A DNA stretch of 47,346 nucleotides from Flavobacterium psychrophilum (GCA_945897545.1 CAMDGJ010000001.1:1-47346), one strand, 5' to 3'; shown: positions 33,028-42,024, counted from the stretch's first letter. The notes: generated from the letters alone by a model not told the origin. A program made the numbers and translations.

Positions 33028-35295
33028 ATGCAAACTATTTCCGAAGCCGCTGTTTATACCTTGAGATTTATCAATCAAACGCATCGCTCTATTTTCCTTA
33101 CGGGAAAAGCGGGAACAGGAAAAACGACGCTGCTGCGCGAAATTATTGAAACTACACATAAAAACTGTGTAGTTGTTGCTCCAACTGGAATTGCCGCTTT
33201 AAATGCTGGCGGAGTGACCATCCATTCCATGTTTCAGTTACCTTTTGGTGGATTTATTCCAGATAATTCATCTCCCCATTTTTCGGAAAATGCCAAGTTT
33301 GAAACTAAGTCCACTTTGCGCAGACATTTTAAAATGAGTGGTTTAAAAAAATCAGTTATTCGAAATATGGAATTGCTGATTATTGACGAAGTGAGTATGC
33401 TTCGTGCGGATTTGCTAGACGCAATCGATTTTATGATGCAAACCGTTCGGAAAAAAAGCACTCCTTTTGGAGGAGTTCAAGTATTGTATATTGGCGATTT
33501 GTTGCAATTGCCGCCCGTAATTCGAGACGAGGAATGGCGCACTTTGAAATCGTATTACAAAGGAAAATTCTTTTTTCATTCGCACGTAATACAACAAAAT
33601 CCGCCTTTATATATTGAATTGTCAAAGATTTTTCGTCAAACTGATGATGTTTTTATTTCGATTTTGAATAATTTGAGAAACAATCAAATTTCTCCGGAAG
33701 ACATTCAAAACTTGAATCAGTATGTAAACCCAAATTTCGATTTGAAAGCCAATAAAGGATACATTACTTTGACAACGCATAATGCCAAAGCAGATACAAT
33801 GAATACCCAAGCGTTAGAAGATTTGGAAGGAAAATTAGTAATCTACAAACCCCAAATAGTAGATGATTTTCCAGACAAAATATATCCTGTCGAAGAAAAT
33901 TTAAAGCTTAAAGTTGGAGCGCAAGTTATGTTTGTAAAAAATGATTTATCCTTCGACAAAAAATATTTCAACGGCAAAATGGGGATTATAAAATCACTAT
34001 CAAGTCAGGAAATCCTCGTTCATTTTCCTGATGAAAATAAAACCATTGAAGTCGAAAAATACGAATGGCAAAACATTCGTTACAAAGTGGATGAATTGAC
34101 CAAGGAAATCGAGGAAGAAGTTTTAGGAACGTTTGTTCATTATCCCATAAAATTGGCTTGGGCGATTACAGTTCATAAAAGTCAAGGACTTACTTTTGAC
34201 AAAGCTGCACTTGATGTTTCGCAAGTTTTTCTTCCAGGACAAGCATACGTTGCGTTGTCGCGTTTACGCTCATTAAACGGCTTAATTTTGCTTTCTCCGC
34301 TTCGAATGAACGGTATTTCGAACGATCAGGATGTGATGGATTATTCGTTGAACAAAGCTTCGGAAGAATTGCTGAAAACCGCTTTGCATTTTGAAACCAA
34401 AAATTTTATCCATAACTATTTGATTAACAGTTTCGATTGGGTAGATTTGGCACAAGAATGGCGCAACCATAAGTTCAGTTATTCTGATAATTCCGAAAGT
34501 TCAGCAAAATCCAAGCAAGCCAATTGGGCAGCAAAACAATTGGAAGCTATCGACAGGCTTTTGGATCCATCCCAAAAATTCATTGTGCAATTGAATAAAA
34601 TTTTCAACACTGAAACAGTCGATTTGAATCATGTTTCGGAGCGGTTCCAAGCGGCCTACAATTATTTCATCAAACCAATGGACGACTTGGTTTTTGAAAT
34701 TCTTTGGAAAGTGGAAGAAGTCAAACGCCTCAAGAAAGCCAAAGCTTTTTATGATGAATTAATGGTTTTGGAAGAGCTGCAAACCAAGGCTGTTTTGCGA
34801 TTGATGAAAGCCAAATTATTGATAGAAACCGTGGTATCCGGAGAAACGATTTCAAAGGAAAAATTAACGTCCGATGTTATCAAAAAATACATCAGTCACA
34901 AAACGGAGGTTATTCAAAATCAATTTAGGGAAGTCAATGTTACCTTAATTGAAGATGAAGTTGATTTAGAACGCTACACTAAAAAGAAAAAAGAAACGAA
35001 AGAACTCAAAAAATCCACAGTTGAGGAAACCTATGAATTGTGGTTAGAAAAGAACACCATAAAAGAAATTGCCGCTATTAGAAAACTTTCTTCACAAACA
35101 ATTGGAACACATATTGCCAAACTAATTGAATCACGAACCATTTCGATTACGGATGTTTTACCTGAAGATAAATTATTGGAATTGGGAAAAGCGTTCAAAG
35201 GCTACAATGAAGAAACGCTAAATGGTTTGAAGGAACAATATGGTGATAAATTCACATGGGACGAATTGAAAATGTTCAAAGCGAGTTTGAACTAG
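33028..35295 (+). CDS. PIF1/RecD-like helicase with C-terminal HTH
   Basis: A 755-residue superfamily 1B-type helicase. Walker A is GKAGTGKTTLL (residues 26-36), Walker B/DExx is LLIIDEVSML (about 117-126), then the GDLLQLPPV motif, FVKNDLS, the HKSQGLTFDKAALDV segment and AYVALSRLRSL (motif VI). After about residue 450 a non-catalytic extension carries a predicted HTH (TYELWLEKNTIKEIAAIRKL ... QTIGTHIAKLI) near 660-710, as in Bacteroidota helicases with an HTH_40 domain. A DNA repair or replication role is inferred. Single gene with a hairpin terminator. Confidence 0.9.
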   Translation: MQTISEAAVYTLRFINQTHRSIFLTGKAGTGKTTLLREIIETTHKNCVVVAPTGIAALNAGGVTIHSMFQLPFGGFIPDNSSPHFSENAKFETKSTLRRHFKMSGLKKSVIRNMELLIIDEVSMLRADLLDAIDFMMQTVRKKSTPFGGVQVLYIGDLLQLPPVIRDEEWRTLKSYYKGKFFFHSHVIQQNPPLYIELSKIFRQTDDVFISILNNLRNNQISPEDIQNLNQYVNPNFDLKANKGYITLTTHNAKADTMNTQALEDLEGKLVIYKPQIVDDFPDKIYPVEENLKLKVGAQVMFVKNDLSFDKKYFNGKMGIIKSLSSQEILVHFPDENKTIEVEKYEWQNIRYKVDELTKEIEEEVLGTFVHYPIKLAWAITVHKSQGLTFDKAALDVSQVFLPGQAYVALSRLRSLNGLILLSPLRMNGISNDQDVMDYSLNKASEELLKTALHFETKNFIHNYLINSFDWVDLAQEWRNHKFSYSDNSESSAKSKQANWAAKQLEAIDRLLDPSQKFIVQLNKIFNTETVDLNHVSERFQAAYNYFIKPMDDLVFEILWKVEEVKRLKKAKAFYDELMVLEELQTKAVLRLMKAKLLIETVVSGETISKEKLTSDVIKKYISHKTEVIQNQFREVNVTLIEDEVDLERYTKKKKETKELKKSTVEETYELWLEKNTIKEIAAIRKLSSQTIGTHIAKLIESRTISITDVLPEDKLLELGKAFKGYNEETLNGLKEQYGDKFTWDELKMFKASLN

Positions 35296-35307
35296 GCTAA
35301 TTTTAAT

Positions 35308-35336
35308 ATTTGACAACTTTTTGAAAGTTGTCAAAT
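35308..35336 (+). terminator. Hairpin after the helicase gene
   Basis: A 13-bp perfect stem (35308-35320 with 35324-35336) with a TTG loop starts 12 bp after the stop; the following sequence is only moderately T-rich. Confidence 0.65.
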
Positions 35337-35354
35337 TTAATGGAAAAGCAAAAA

Positions 35355-35380
35355 AAACCTATTCGTTTAAGAATAGGTTT
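35355..35380. terminator. Bidirectional terminator
   Basis: A 10-bp perfect stem, AAACCTATTC (35355-35364) with GAATAGGTTT (35371-35380), with A-runs and T-runs on both sides, lies just after the HU/SPOR gene (minus strand) and downstream of the helicase. Confidence 0.85.
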
Positions 35381-35385
35381 TTAAA

Positions 35386-36333
35386 TTATAGTGATTCTAC
35401 CAGAACCCAAGCATCAGGATTTATTGTATTTTGAATTTCTTGTTTGGCTTTTTCGGCTTCGGCAAAAGTGGCATAACTTCCATAAAGAACAGGATATAAT
35501 CCGTACTTATTTTGCGGAATTCTGCGTGCTTTAAATCCTTGATTTGATAATTGCTCAAATTTTCTTTGGGCATTTTCTTCTTTTCTAAACGCGTCGGCCA
35601 TAATATGATAAGACATTTTTTCCTCTTTCACTGTAAGCGTCACGGCAGGGATAGGCGTTTCGATAAAAAAAGTAGCTTCTTGAATTTTATTCTGAACTTG
35701 TTTTTGAACAGATTTTTCAACAATAATCGTTTCTTGAGCAATATGGTCTTGATAAACAGGGTATCCAAGGGCTCCTGTAATACCTAATCCAAGAACAAAA
35801 ATGGCGGCATATTTCAAATAAGCACTATTTCTTCTTCTTTCTGGGATAAATTCAATTACTTCATTTTCTTCAATATTTTCCTCAAGAGCTTCGATTTTTT
35901 GTTCGAATAGTTCTCTTTTGACAACTGGCGAAACAAAAGCACTCAAACCAAAAGAATTAGTCAAATAATTGGTTTGGTCATTTGGAGTGAAAATTAAATT
36001 ATTATCGGAGTTAAGTGAAAAATTCCCCACGTTTTTTATGGAGAACAATCCGTTTTCCTGAAGTGCTTTTTTCCAGTTGTGAACCTCGTATTGAATGGCG
36101 CTAACAGCATATTCATAAGAAGTTTTTTCGGCTTGGGCAATATGATTGGCCAATAAACCATCATTGTTTTTCAGATGAGCATTGAAAGAAATCACTTTTT
36201 TTGGAGGAAAAAAAGAATGGGAACTTTCAATTAATTGAGCCGACTGGATTTCAGTCAAAAAAGCTCCAAAACCCGGAACGGTTACACATTGGTAACGGTA
36301 CAAAAGTTGCGAGATGTAAGATTCGATATTCAT
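35386..36333 (-). CDS. CCDC81-type HU domain and SPOR protein
   Basis: A 315-residue inner-membrane protein. The N-terminal half has two HU-like domains of the prokaryotic CCDC81 type (YISQLLYRYQCVTVPGFGAF, then VSAIQYEVHNWKKALQENG, with SIKNVGNFSL). A transmembrane helix follows at about 169-190 (YAAIFVLGLGITGALGYPVY), then a periplasmic stretch and a SPOR peptidoglycan-binding domain at the end (YHIMADAFRKEENAQRKFEQL ... LYPVLYGSY). It may link the nucleoid to the cell wall at division sites. ATG 36333 was chosen over 36351 because a promoter box lies between them. Confidence 0.88.
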   Translation of the reverse strand: MNIESYISQLLYRYQCVTVPGFGAFLTEIQSAQLIESSHSFFPPKKVISFNAHLKNNDGLLANHIAQAEKTSYEYAVSAIQYEVHNWKKALQENGLFSIKNVGNFSLNSDNNLIFTPNDQTNYLTNSFGLSAFVSPVVKRELFEQKIEALEENIEENEVIEFIPERRRNSAYLKYAAIFVLGLGITGALGYPVYQDHIAQETIIVEKSVQKQVQNKIQEATFFIETPIPAVTLTVKEEKMSYHIMADAFRKEENAQRKFEQLSNQGFKARRIPQNKYGLYPVLYGSYATFAEAEKAKQEIQNTINPDAWVLVESL

Positions 36334-36338
36334 AGATA

Positions 36339-36367
36339 CAAAGTTATTCATTGATTAAAGCTATCAA
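36339..36367 (-). promoter_or_regulatory. Promoter giving a nearly leaderless HU/SPOR mRNA
   Basis: On the minus strand TTG (36365-36367), an 18-bp spacer and TAACTTTG (36339-36346) match the Bacteroidota pattern. Transcription about 6 nt after the box would start at or next to the ATG at 36333. Confidence 0.6.
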
Positions 36368-36435
36368 AATTTTATTCACAATTTTTATTAACAATTCGCC
36401 TAATTTTTTATACATTTCAACCTCAAACGATTAGT

Positions 36436-37536
36436 ATGACAGACCAGGATTTAGTTCATTTATTGGCATTGCAACAAGTAGAAGGTGTAGGCGACATTGT
36501 GGCAAAAAAATTGATTACACATTGTGGAAATGCAACCGAAGTTTTTAAAACTAAAACGTCACAACTAGCTAATATTGATGGAATTGGATCAGTTTTATTA
36601 AAAAATATAAAAGACAAAACCGTTTTTGAAAAAGCGGAACAGGAACTTCAATTCATAAAATCAAACGAAATCAAGGTTGCCTATTTTCAAGACGAAAATT
36701 ATCCAGATCGATTGAAACATTGTATCGATGGCCCCGTTTTATTGTTTACATCAGGAAATATTGACTTGAAAAACAAAAAAATCATCAGCATTGTGGGAAC
36801 GCGACAAATCACGTCCTACGGAATGGAGTTTTGCCGAAAATTGATTGAAGATTTGGCGCCGCTTGATCCGGTAATTATAAGTGGTTTTGCTTATGGAGTT
36901 GATATTTTTGCACATCAATTGGCGATGGAACACGATTTGCAAACGATTGGTGTCGTCGCCCACGGCTTGAACCAAATTTACCCCAAAACCCACAAGAAAT
37001 ATGTTGCTAAAGTTGAACAAAACGGCGGTTTTATGACCGAATTTTGGAGCTCATCCAATCCAGAAAAAGAAAATTTTGTTCGCAGAAACCGTATCGTCGC
37101 AGGAATTTCCGAAGCCACGATTGTTATTGAATCTGCCGACAGGGGAGGTTCCTTGATTACGGCAAATATCGCCAATGATTACAACCGCGATGTTTTTGCA
37201 GTTCCTGGAAGAACAACCGACAAATACAGTCAAGGTTGCAATAATTTGATTAAAACCCAAAAAGCAAATCTGCTTTCCAGTGCAGCTGATTTGGTTTATA
37301 TCTTGAATTGGGATATCGAAAGCAAAGCAAAGCCCGTTCAAAAACAGCTCTTTGTCACACTCGAAAATGACGAACAAAAAGTCTATGATTACCTCCTAAA
37401 AAACGGAAAAGAATTGATGGATATTATCGCCTTGCGTTGTGATTTTCCCATTTATAAAATCTCGGGAATGTTGCTGAATATGGAACTCAAAGGCGTGATT
37501 CGACCTTTGCCGGGTAAATTGTTTGAGGCGATATAA
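36436..37536 (+). CDS. dprA: DNA-processing protein DprA
   Basis: A 366-residue DNA-uptake protein that loads RecA on incoming single-stranded DNA. Seen: a helix-hairpin-helix N-terminus (VEGVGDIVAKKLI, DGIGSVLLKNI), a Rossmann core with SIVGTRQITSYG, the SGFAYGVDIFAHQLAM motif, GLNQIYPKTHKK, FVRRNRIVAGIS and SADRGGSLITAN, and a C-terminal winged-helix-like tail (YDYLLKNGKELMDIIALR). Full length. The gene for the next protein, a GIY-YIG nuclease, lies beyond a repeat unit that starts 22 bp after the dprA stop. recA is elsewhere in the window. Confidence 0.95.
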   Translation: MTDQDLVHLLALQQVEGVGDIVAKKLITHCGNATEVFKTKTSQLANIDGIGSVLLKNIKDKTVFEKAEQELQFIKSNEIKVAYFQDENYPDRLKHCIDGPVLLFTSGNIDLKNKKIISIVGTRQITSYGMEFCRKLIEDLAPLDPVIISGFAYGVDIFAHQLAMEHDLQTIGVVAHGLNQIYPKTHKKYVAKVEQNGGFMTEFWSSSNPEKENFVRRNRIVAGISEATIVIESADRGGSLITANIANDYNRDVFAVPGRTTDKYSQGCNNLIKTQKANLLSSAADLVYILNWDIESKAKPVQKQLFVTLENDEQKVYDYLLKNGKELMDIIALRCDFPIYKISGMLLNMELKGVIRPLPGKLFEAI

Positions 37537-37557
37537 ACGAATGAAAAAATAGGTGTT

Positions 37558-37575
37558 GAGACGCTTTCAGCGTGA
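37558..37575 (+). repeat. REP-like repeat copy A (left of GIY-YIG)
   Basis: GAGACGCTTTCAGCGTGA, 17 of 18 positions identical to copies B and C; ACGCT and AGCGT form a small hairpin around a TTC loop. It starts 22 bp after dprA. Confidence 0.8.
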
Positions 37576-37640
37576 TACATAGCAAGAAAAAACAAGTTGG
37601 GACAGTATTGATTGGCAACAAACACGCTCTACTTAGTTTG

Positions 37641-37658
37641 TCACGCTGGAAGCGTCTC
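37641..37658 (-). repeat. REP-like repeat copy B, inverted
   Basis: The reverse complement is GAGACGCTTCCAGCGTGA, identical to copy C. It pairs with copy A across 65 bp to form a large imperfect stem, 42 bp before the nuclease start. Confidence 0.85.
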
Positions 37659-37700
37659 AAATTTATGAGAGCAACAACAATAGACTTTAAGAGAATTATT

Positions 37701-38009
37701 ATGATAGAATACACAGAAGGTATTTACAACTTTTATGTTTACATCCTGACTAACAAAAATAAAACAGTGCTATATACAGGTGTCACAAATGACCTAAAAC
37801 GACGCTTGCAGGAGCATAAAGAAAAGATAAATCCAAAAAGTTTTACTTCACGATATAATGTTGAATTTTTACTTTATTATGAACATTTTACTTGGATACA
37901 GCTTGCTATTGCTCGTGAGAAAGAAATTAAAGATTTGAAACGAGATAAAAAAGAAATATTAATTAATACTATTAATCCAGATTGGAATTTTTTAAATAAT
38001 TTGTTTTAG
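37701..38009 (+). CDS. GIY-YIG nuclease family protein
   Basis: A 102-residue protein made of a single GIY-YIG domain. Seen: YVYILTNKNKTVLYTGVTND (the paired VYI and YTG strands), the catalytic-type Arg in LKRRLQEHK, and the acidic ARE before KEIKDLKRDKK, ending in PDWNFL. The family includes structure-specific and homing endonucleases; many short copies have no assigned role. ATG 37701 was chosen because the domain begins right there; a longer frame upstream would run through repeats. Flanked by three copies of an 18-bp repeat that I infer may be its substrate or mobility signal. Confidence 0.9.
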   Translation: MIEYTEGIYNFYVYILTNKNKTVLYTGVTNDLKRRLQEHKEKINPKSFTSRYNVEFLLYYEHFTWIQLAIAREKEIKDLKRDKKEILINTINPDWNFLNNLF

Positions 38010-38021
38010 TTATTCTATTAA

Positions 38022-38039
38022 GAGACGCTTCCAGCGTGA
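38022..38039 (+). repeat. REP-like repeat copy C (right of GIY-YIG)
   Basis: GAGACGCTTCCAGCGTGA, identical to the reverse complement of copy B, begins 13 bp after the nuclease stop and is in the same orientation as copy A. Its 3' flank CAAATAGAG resembles that of copy B. Confidence 0.85.
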
Positions 38040-38105
38040 CAAATAGAGTGGTGTTTTACAAATAGAATGCAATTGTAATAGCAATTTTTTAATAAATAAT
38101 TGATT

Positions 38106-39083
38106 TTATATTACTTCAAACCCCAATTTTTCTCTCACTCTTGCCAAAACACCTTTAGCGACAACCGTAGCTTTTTCGGCACCAGTTTTCAATAAAGTAT
38201 CTACTTCGGCGAGATTGTTCATATAGTAATTGTATTTCTCTCTTTCGGTTTTGAATTTTTCTACAATGAGTTCAAACAAGGCTTGTTTAGCGTGGCCGTA
38301 ACCGTAATTTCCACCTAAATAATTTGCTCTCATTACTTCTATTTGTTCTGGTGTAGCCAACAAAGAATAAATAGCAAAAGCATTGCAAGTATCTGGATTT
38401 TTAGGAGCTTCAAGTGGCGTGCTATCGGTTTCGATGCTCATCACTTGTTTGCGCAAGGCTTTGTCATCCAAGAAAATATTGATGATATTATTAGCCGATT
38501 TGCTCATTTTTCCGCCATTGGTTCCCGGAATCAACATACTGTCTTTTTGGATTATGGCTTCGGGAATTACAAAAGTTTCACCCATTTGATGATTGAAACG
38601 AGAAGCTACATCACGAGTAATTTCTAAAAGTTGTAATTGGTCTTTTCCAACGGGAACAAACTCCGCATCATACAACAAAATATCGGCAGCCATCAACATA
38701 GGATAGGAAAACAATCCTGCGTTGACGTCTTCCAGCCTGTCGGCTTTGTCTTTAAACGAATGGGCTAATGTCAATCTTTGAAAAGGGAAAAAACAACTCA
38801 AATACCAAGACAGTTCCGCAGTTTGTGGCACATCGGACTGACGGTAAAAAACTACTTTATCTACATTCAAGCCACAAGCAAGCCAAGCTGCTGCTGTGCT
38901 GTAGGTGTTTTCTCTTAATGTTTTTCCGTCTTTTATTTGGGTAATCGAATGTAAATCGGCAATGAAAAGAAAGGATTCGTTTGCGGGATTATTCGATAAT
39001 TCGATTGCGGGAATGATTGCGCCAAGTAAGTTTCCTAAATGTGGTGTTCCTGTACTTTGAACGCCAGTGAGTATTTTTGCCAT
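38106..39083 (-). CDS. trpS: Tryptophanyl-tRNA synthetase
   Basis: A 325-residue class I synthetase charging tRNA-Trp, of the compact bacterial type. Seen: TGVQSTGTPHLGNLLGAI (HIGH equivalent HLGN, residues 15-18), FIADLHSIT, YPMLMAADILLYDA, VGKDQLQL, RDVASRFN, and the GGKMSKSANN motif (about residue 191). The start MAKILTGVQ fits the family. It is transcribed away from the PlsC gene; the divergent gap is about 175 bp. No T-box-like leader was noted. Confidence 0.96.
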   Translation of the reverse strand: MAKILTGVQSTGTPHLGNLLGAIIPAIELSNNPANESFLFIADLHSITQIKDGKTLRENTYSTAAAWLACGLNVDKVVFYRQSDVPQTAELSWYLSCFFPFQRLTLAHSFKDKADRLEDVNAGLFSYPMLMAADILLYDAEFVPVGKDQLQLLEITRDVASRFNHQMGETFVIPEAIIQKDSMLIPGTNGGKMSKSANNIINIFLDDKALRKQVMSIETDSTPLEAPKNPDTCNAFAIYSLLATPEQIEVMRANYLGGNYGYGHAKQALFELIVEKFKTEREKYNYYMNNLAEVDTLLKTGAEKATVVAKGVLARVREKLGFEVI

Positions 39084-39257
39084 TGTAATTTTATACTTAA
39101 AAAGTTTTCAAATTTAATGCTTTTATAAATAATTAGCACGGTTTTACATTCTTTTGAGACATTATATTTGCCATAACGGCGAAGGAGAAATTACATTATT
39201 TAAGAATTTCGAAAATTAAACCACAATATTTCGGTTAAAAAAGTAAATTTGAAAACT

Positions 39258-40028
39258 ATGAGAGGTATAAAAATTATTTTTTGGGCTATTTGGCGTGTTT
39301 GGTTTTATGTTTTAATGACCATTCCCATCTTGGTTATGTTTCCTTTTTTGGTGTTGTCTATTTTAACCGAAAGCGGTTATCCTTACTTTTTTAAAATGGC
39401 TAGAATTTGGTCGAAAGTCATTCTTTTCGGGATGGGATTTTATTATAAAATTGATAAAGAGCAAGAATTCGATAAAGGAAAAAGTTATATGTTTATCGCC
39501 AATCATACTTCTATGGTCGATATAATGCTGATGTTAGTCTCGGTAAAAAAACCATTTGTTTTTGTGGGAAAAAAAGAGTTGTCAAAAATCCCATTGTTTG
39601 GGTTTTTCTATAAACGAACTTGTATTTTAGTCGACAGAACAAATTCCAGAAGCAAACACGGCGTTTTTGAAAGAGCCCAAAAAAGAATCAATCAAGGACT
39701 TAGCATTTGTATTTTTCCCGAAGGTGGAGTTCCTGATAACGAATCCATTGTTTTGGACCACTTTAAAGACGGAGCTTTCCGCTTGGCTATTGACCATCAA
39801 TTACCGATTGTTCCAATAGCTTTTGGAGATAATAAAAAGCGATTTTCCTACACCATTTTTAGTGGAAGCCCGGGACTTTTACGGGTAAAAATTCTTCCAT
39901 TTATTGCAACAGAAGGAAAAACAATGGCAGATAAGAATAGCATTAAAGACCAAGCTTGGAATGAAATTAACGAACAATTACTAGAGTTTCAGAAGAAAAA
40001 GTATTCGGCTAATGGGAAAATCATGTAA
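39258..40028 (+). CDS. 1-acyl-sn-glycerol-3-phosphate acyltransferase (PlsC family)
   Basis: A 256-residue membrane acyltransferase that makes phosphatidic acid in phospholipid synthesis. Seen: an N-terminal membrane helix or two (ending near residue 40), the NHTSMVDIMLM motif with HX4D (about residue 82), GKKELSKIPLFG and FFYKRTCILVDR, and the FPEGGVPDN motif (about 152). The ATG at 39258 was used rather than the in-frame TTG at 39249, which lies within a TAAATTTG sequence. Single gene, convergent with the anti-sigma/barrel gene. Confidence 0.9.
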   Translation: MRGIKIIFWAIWRVWFYVLMTIPILVMFPFLVLSILTESGYPYFFKMARIWSKVILFGMGFYYKIDKEQEFDKGKSYMFIANHTSMVDIMLMLVSVKKPFVFVGKKELSKIPLFGFFYKRTCILVDRTNSRSKHGVFERAQKRINQGLSICIFPEGGVPDNESIVLDHFKDGAFRLAIDHQLPIVPIAFGDNKKRFSYTIFSGSPGLLRVKILPFIATEGKTMADKNSIKDQAWNEINEQLLEFQKKKYSANGKIM

Positions 40029-40051
40029 CGAGATCAATTAAAAGCTTTCAA

Positions 40052-41485
40052 TTAAAAGCCATAGCTGATACCAGAATACAATCCGATAAACAGTGGTTTA
40101 AAGTCGCCTGAGTTGTTTGAAAAGGTGTTCAATTGATATTTAACCATTGGTTCCAAATTAATTTGTAATGATTTTGTAATTTGGTATTTAAATCCTAAAC
40201 CTATATTGGTACTAAAATGGACTTGACTCAAATTTTTTGCTTCGCCAAGTTCAATATTAGATTGAGGTGAAACCAACGAAATGCTATTCTCATTTAGGAA
40301 TAAAGTACTGAATCCTCCAATTAAATTTACTCCAAATTTCTTGTCTAAAACAGCGTATGAAACTTCCATTGGCAGTTCATAATAGCCCATTTTTTGGTTT
40401 AAACTGCCCGTATTTGTATTTTGTATTTCTTTTTCCGTTGTTGTCAATAAACCATAATTTGTTTCATTTACAAATTTTACGGCATTGTTTGAAGAATATT
40501 CGATGTTTCTTAAATTATTAGCTGTTAAGCCTGTAGAATACAATACATTGCTGGTGTTATAGCCTACAACTAATTTATTAATTCCAGTTCGAACTACTAT
40601 TTTATTGTTCACGGCGTAACGTATGCCTACACCAAAACTAACGCTATTATCTGATTTTTTTTCGTAATCTGACAGCTGTTCATCGATAGGGGAACCGCCT
40701 GAATTGGCATTCAGATATACTGGAGCAACGTTAGGAGAAATTTGCCATTTGTTTTTAGAATTGGATACCACGGCCTTTTTCGGGGCGGATTTGGCTTTTA
40801 AAATTTCTTCTAATTCGTTTGGCGATTCTGGATTTGGTGCTAATTGTTTTTTAGATTCTTCTTTTTCTTTGGCATCCATTTTTTCTTTGGATTGATTTGG
40901 TGCGGTTGCTAAAGAATTTGAATTTGTAACGCTGTTTTTCTCGGCATTTAGTGAGCTGTAATTATTGTTGTTTTCGTCTGTTGCCGATTGATTTATCGGC
41001 AAATTACTTTTTGGTAGAAAAACTTCAGCATTATTAGGACTCTTTTTCTGGTAAACAAGGACTTTTGAGGAACCATAAGGGTTAATATTTTTTTCATCTT
41101 TAGTATTTGATTTTGAAAAATTAGTATTAATTATTTCTTTTTTGGACTTGGAATTTCCTTTAGAATTGCTAACAATTTGGGTTTTCTTTGAACTGTTTTT
41201 GGGATAAGTAGGTTTTTTATTAGACGAATCTTTCGAAATTTTAGAGTCTAAAACAATACGGTTTTCTGTTTTCGAATGAAAAGTTTGATTCATATTCAAA
41301 GTGAATAAACCAAGCAAAAATGCTGCAGCTATTCCTGAGCATCTTAGCCATAACGGAATTACTTTTCGTTTTTTATCCTTTTTTAATTCAGCTTCGATAT
41401 TCAACCAAACCTGATTGTCAGGAGTATCCTCAAAGCCTCTGAATTGTTCTTGAAATAATCGGTCTATATTTTTATTTTCTTTCAT
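40052..41485 (-). CDS. Anti-sigma-like domain fused to outer-membrane beta-barrel
   Basis: A 477-residue protein with three parts. The cytoplasmic N-terminus (residues 1-41) has RLFQEQFRGFEDTPDNQVW, like Bacteroidota anti-sigma segments; a single membrane helix lies at about 42-64. A Ser/Asn/Lys-rich, low-complexity periplasmic linker spans about 65-255. A beta-barrel domain from about 256 to the end has VSFGVGIRYAVNNKIVVRTGIN, YYELPMEVSYAVLDKKFGVNLIGGF and a C-terminal SGISYGF. It overlaps the upstream ECF sigma gene by 4 bp, so it is very likely its anti-sigma partner. One chain appears to span both membranes. Confidence 0.82.
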   Translation of the reverse strand: MKENKNIDRLFQEQFRGFEDTPDNQVWLNIEAELKKDKKRKVIPLWLRCSGIAAAFLLGLFTLNMNQTFHSKTENRIVLDSKISKDSSNKKPTYPKNSSKKTQIVSNSKGNSKSKKEIINTNFSKSNTKDEKNINPYGSSKVLVYQKKSPNNAEVFLPKSNLPINQSATDENNNNYSSLNAEKNSVTNSNSLATAPNQSKEKMDAKEKEESKKQLAPNPESPNELEEILKAKSAPKKAVVSNSKNKWQISPNVAPVYLNANSGGSPIDEQLSDYEKKSDNSVSFGVGIRYAVNNKIVVRTGINKLVVGYNTSNVLYSTGLTANNLRNIEYSSNNAVKFVNETNYGLLTTTEKEIQNTNTGSLNQKMGYYELPMEVSYAVLDKKFGVNLIGGFSTLFLNENSISLVSPQSNIELGEAKNLSQVHFSTNIGLGFKYQITKSLQINLEPMVKYQLNTFSNNSGDFKPLFIGLYSGISYGF

Positions 41486-42024
41486 TTTGCCGATATTTTT
41501 AGATTCGTCGCTGTTTTTTTTTCAATTTTTTCTTTCAAGAGAAGCCGCGCTCTATGCAGATTCGATTTAGTTGTACCTGTAGAAATGGAGAGCATTTCGC
41601 TAATTTCTTGATGTGAATAATCATCTAATACGTATAAACTAAAAACAATTCGGTACTGATCGGGGAGTTCGTGAATAATTTGCATTAAATAGTCTAGAGA
41701 TATTTCTTCTTCATCTATTTCTACATCAACATCGGGAATGTTGTCGTTTAATACTTCCATAAAACGCATTCCTTTGTATTTTTGGAGTGCGTTATTAATC
41801 AGTATCCTTTTTGCCCAGCCTTCAAAAGAACCTTTTCCGCTGTATTGATTGATTTTTCGAAATATAATCAAGAATCCTTCTTGAAAATTATCTTGTGCAT
41901 CAGCATAACTAGATGAATATTTCAAACACAACCCAAAAAACTTTTTTTCAAACAATCGATACAATTGTTCTTGAGCTTTGGGTTGGTTTTTTTGGCATTC
42001 ATTAATTAGCTTTTCTAAAATCAC
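41482..42024 (-). CDS. ECF-type RNA polymerase sigma factor
   Basis: A 180-residue sigma-70 factor containing only regions 2 and 4. Region 2 is around residues 10-80 (LYRLFEKKFFGLCLKYSSSYADAQDNFQEGFLIIFRKI shows the DAxDxxQExF-like motif), and region 4 is at about 108-165 (ELPDQYRIVFSLYVLDDYSHQEISEMLSISTGTTKSNLHRAR). It probably directs transcription of envelope genes, released by the anti-sigma-like protein encoded right after it. It follows the lipoprotein gene by 12 bp. An internal acidic loop (DVDVEIDEEEIS) is present between the domains. Confidence 0.92.
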   Translation of the reverse strand: MILEKLINECQKNQPKAQEQLYRLFEKKFFGLCLKYSSSYADAQDNFQEGFLIIFRKINQYSGKGSFEGWAKRILINNALQKYKGMRFMEVLNDNIPDVDVEIDEEEISLDYLMQIIHELPDQYRIVFSLYVLDDYSHQEISEMLSISTGTTKSNLHRARLLLKEKIEKKTATNLKISAK

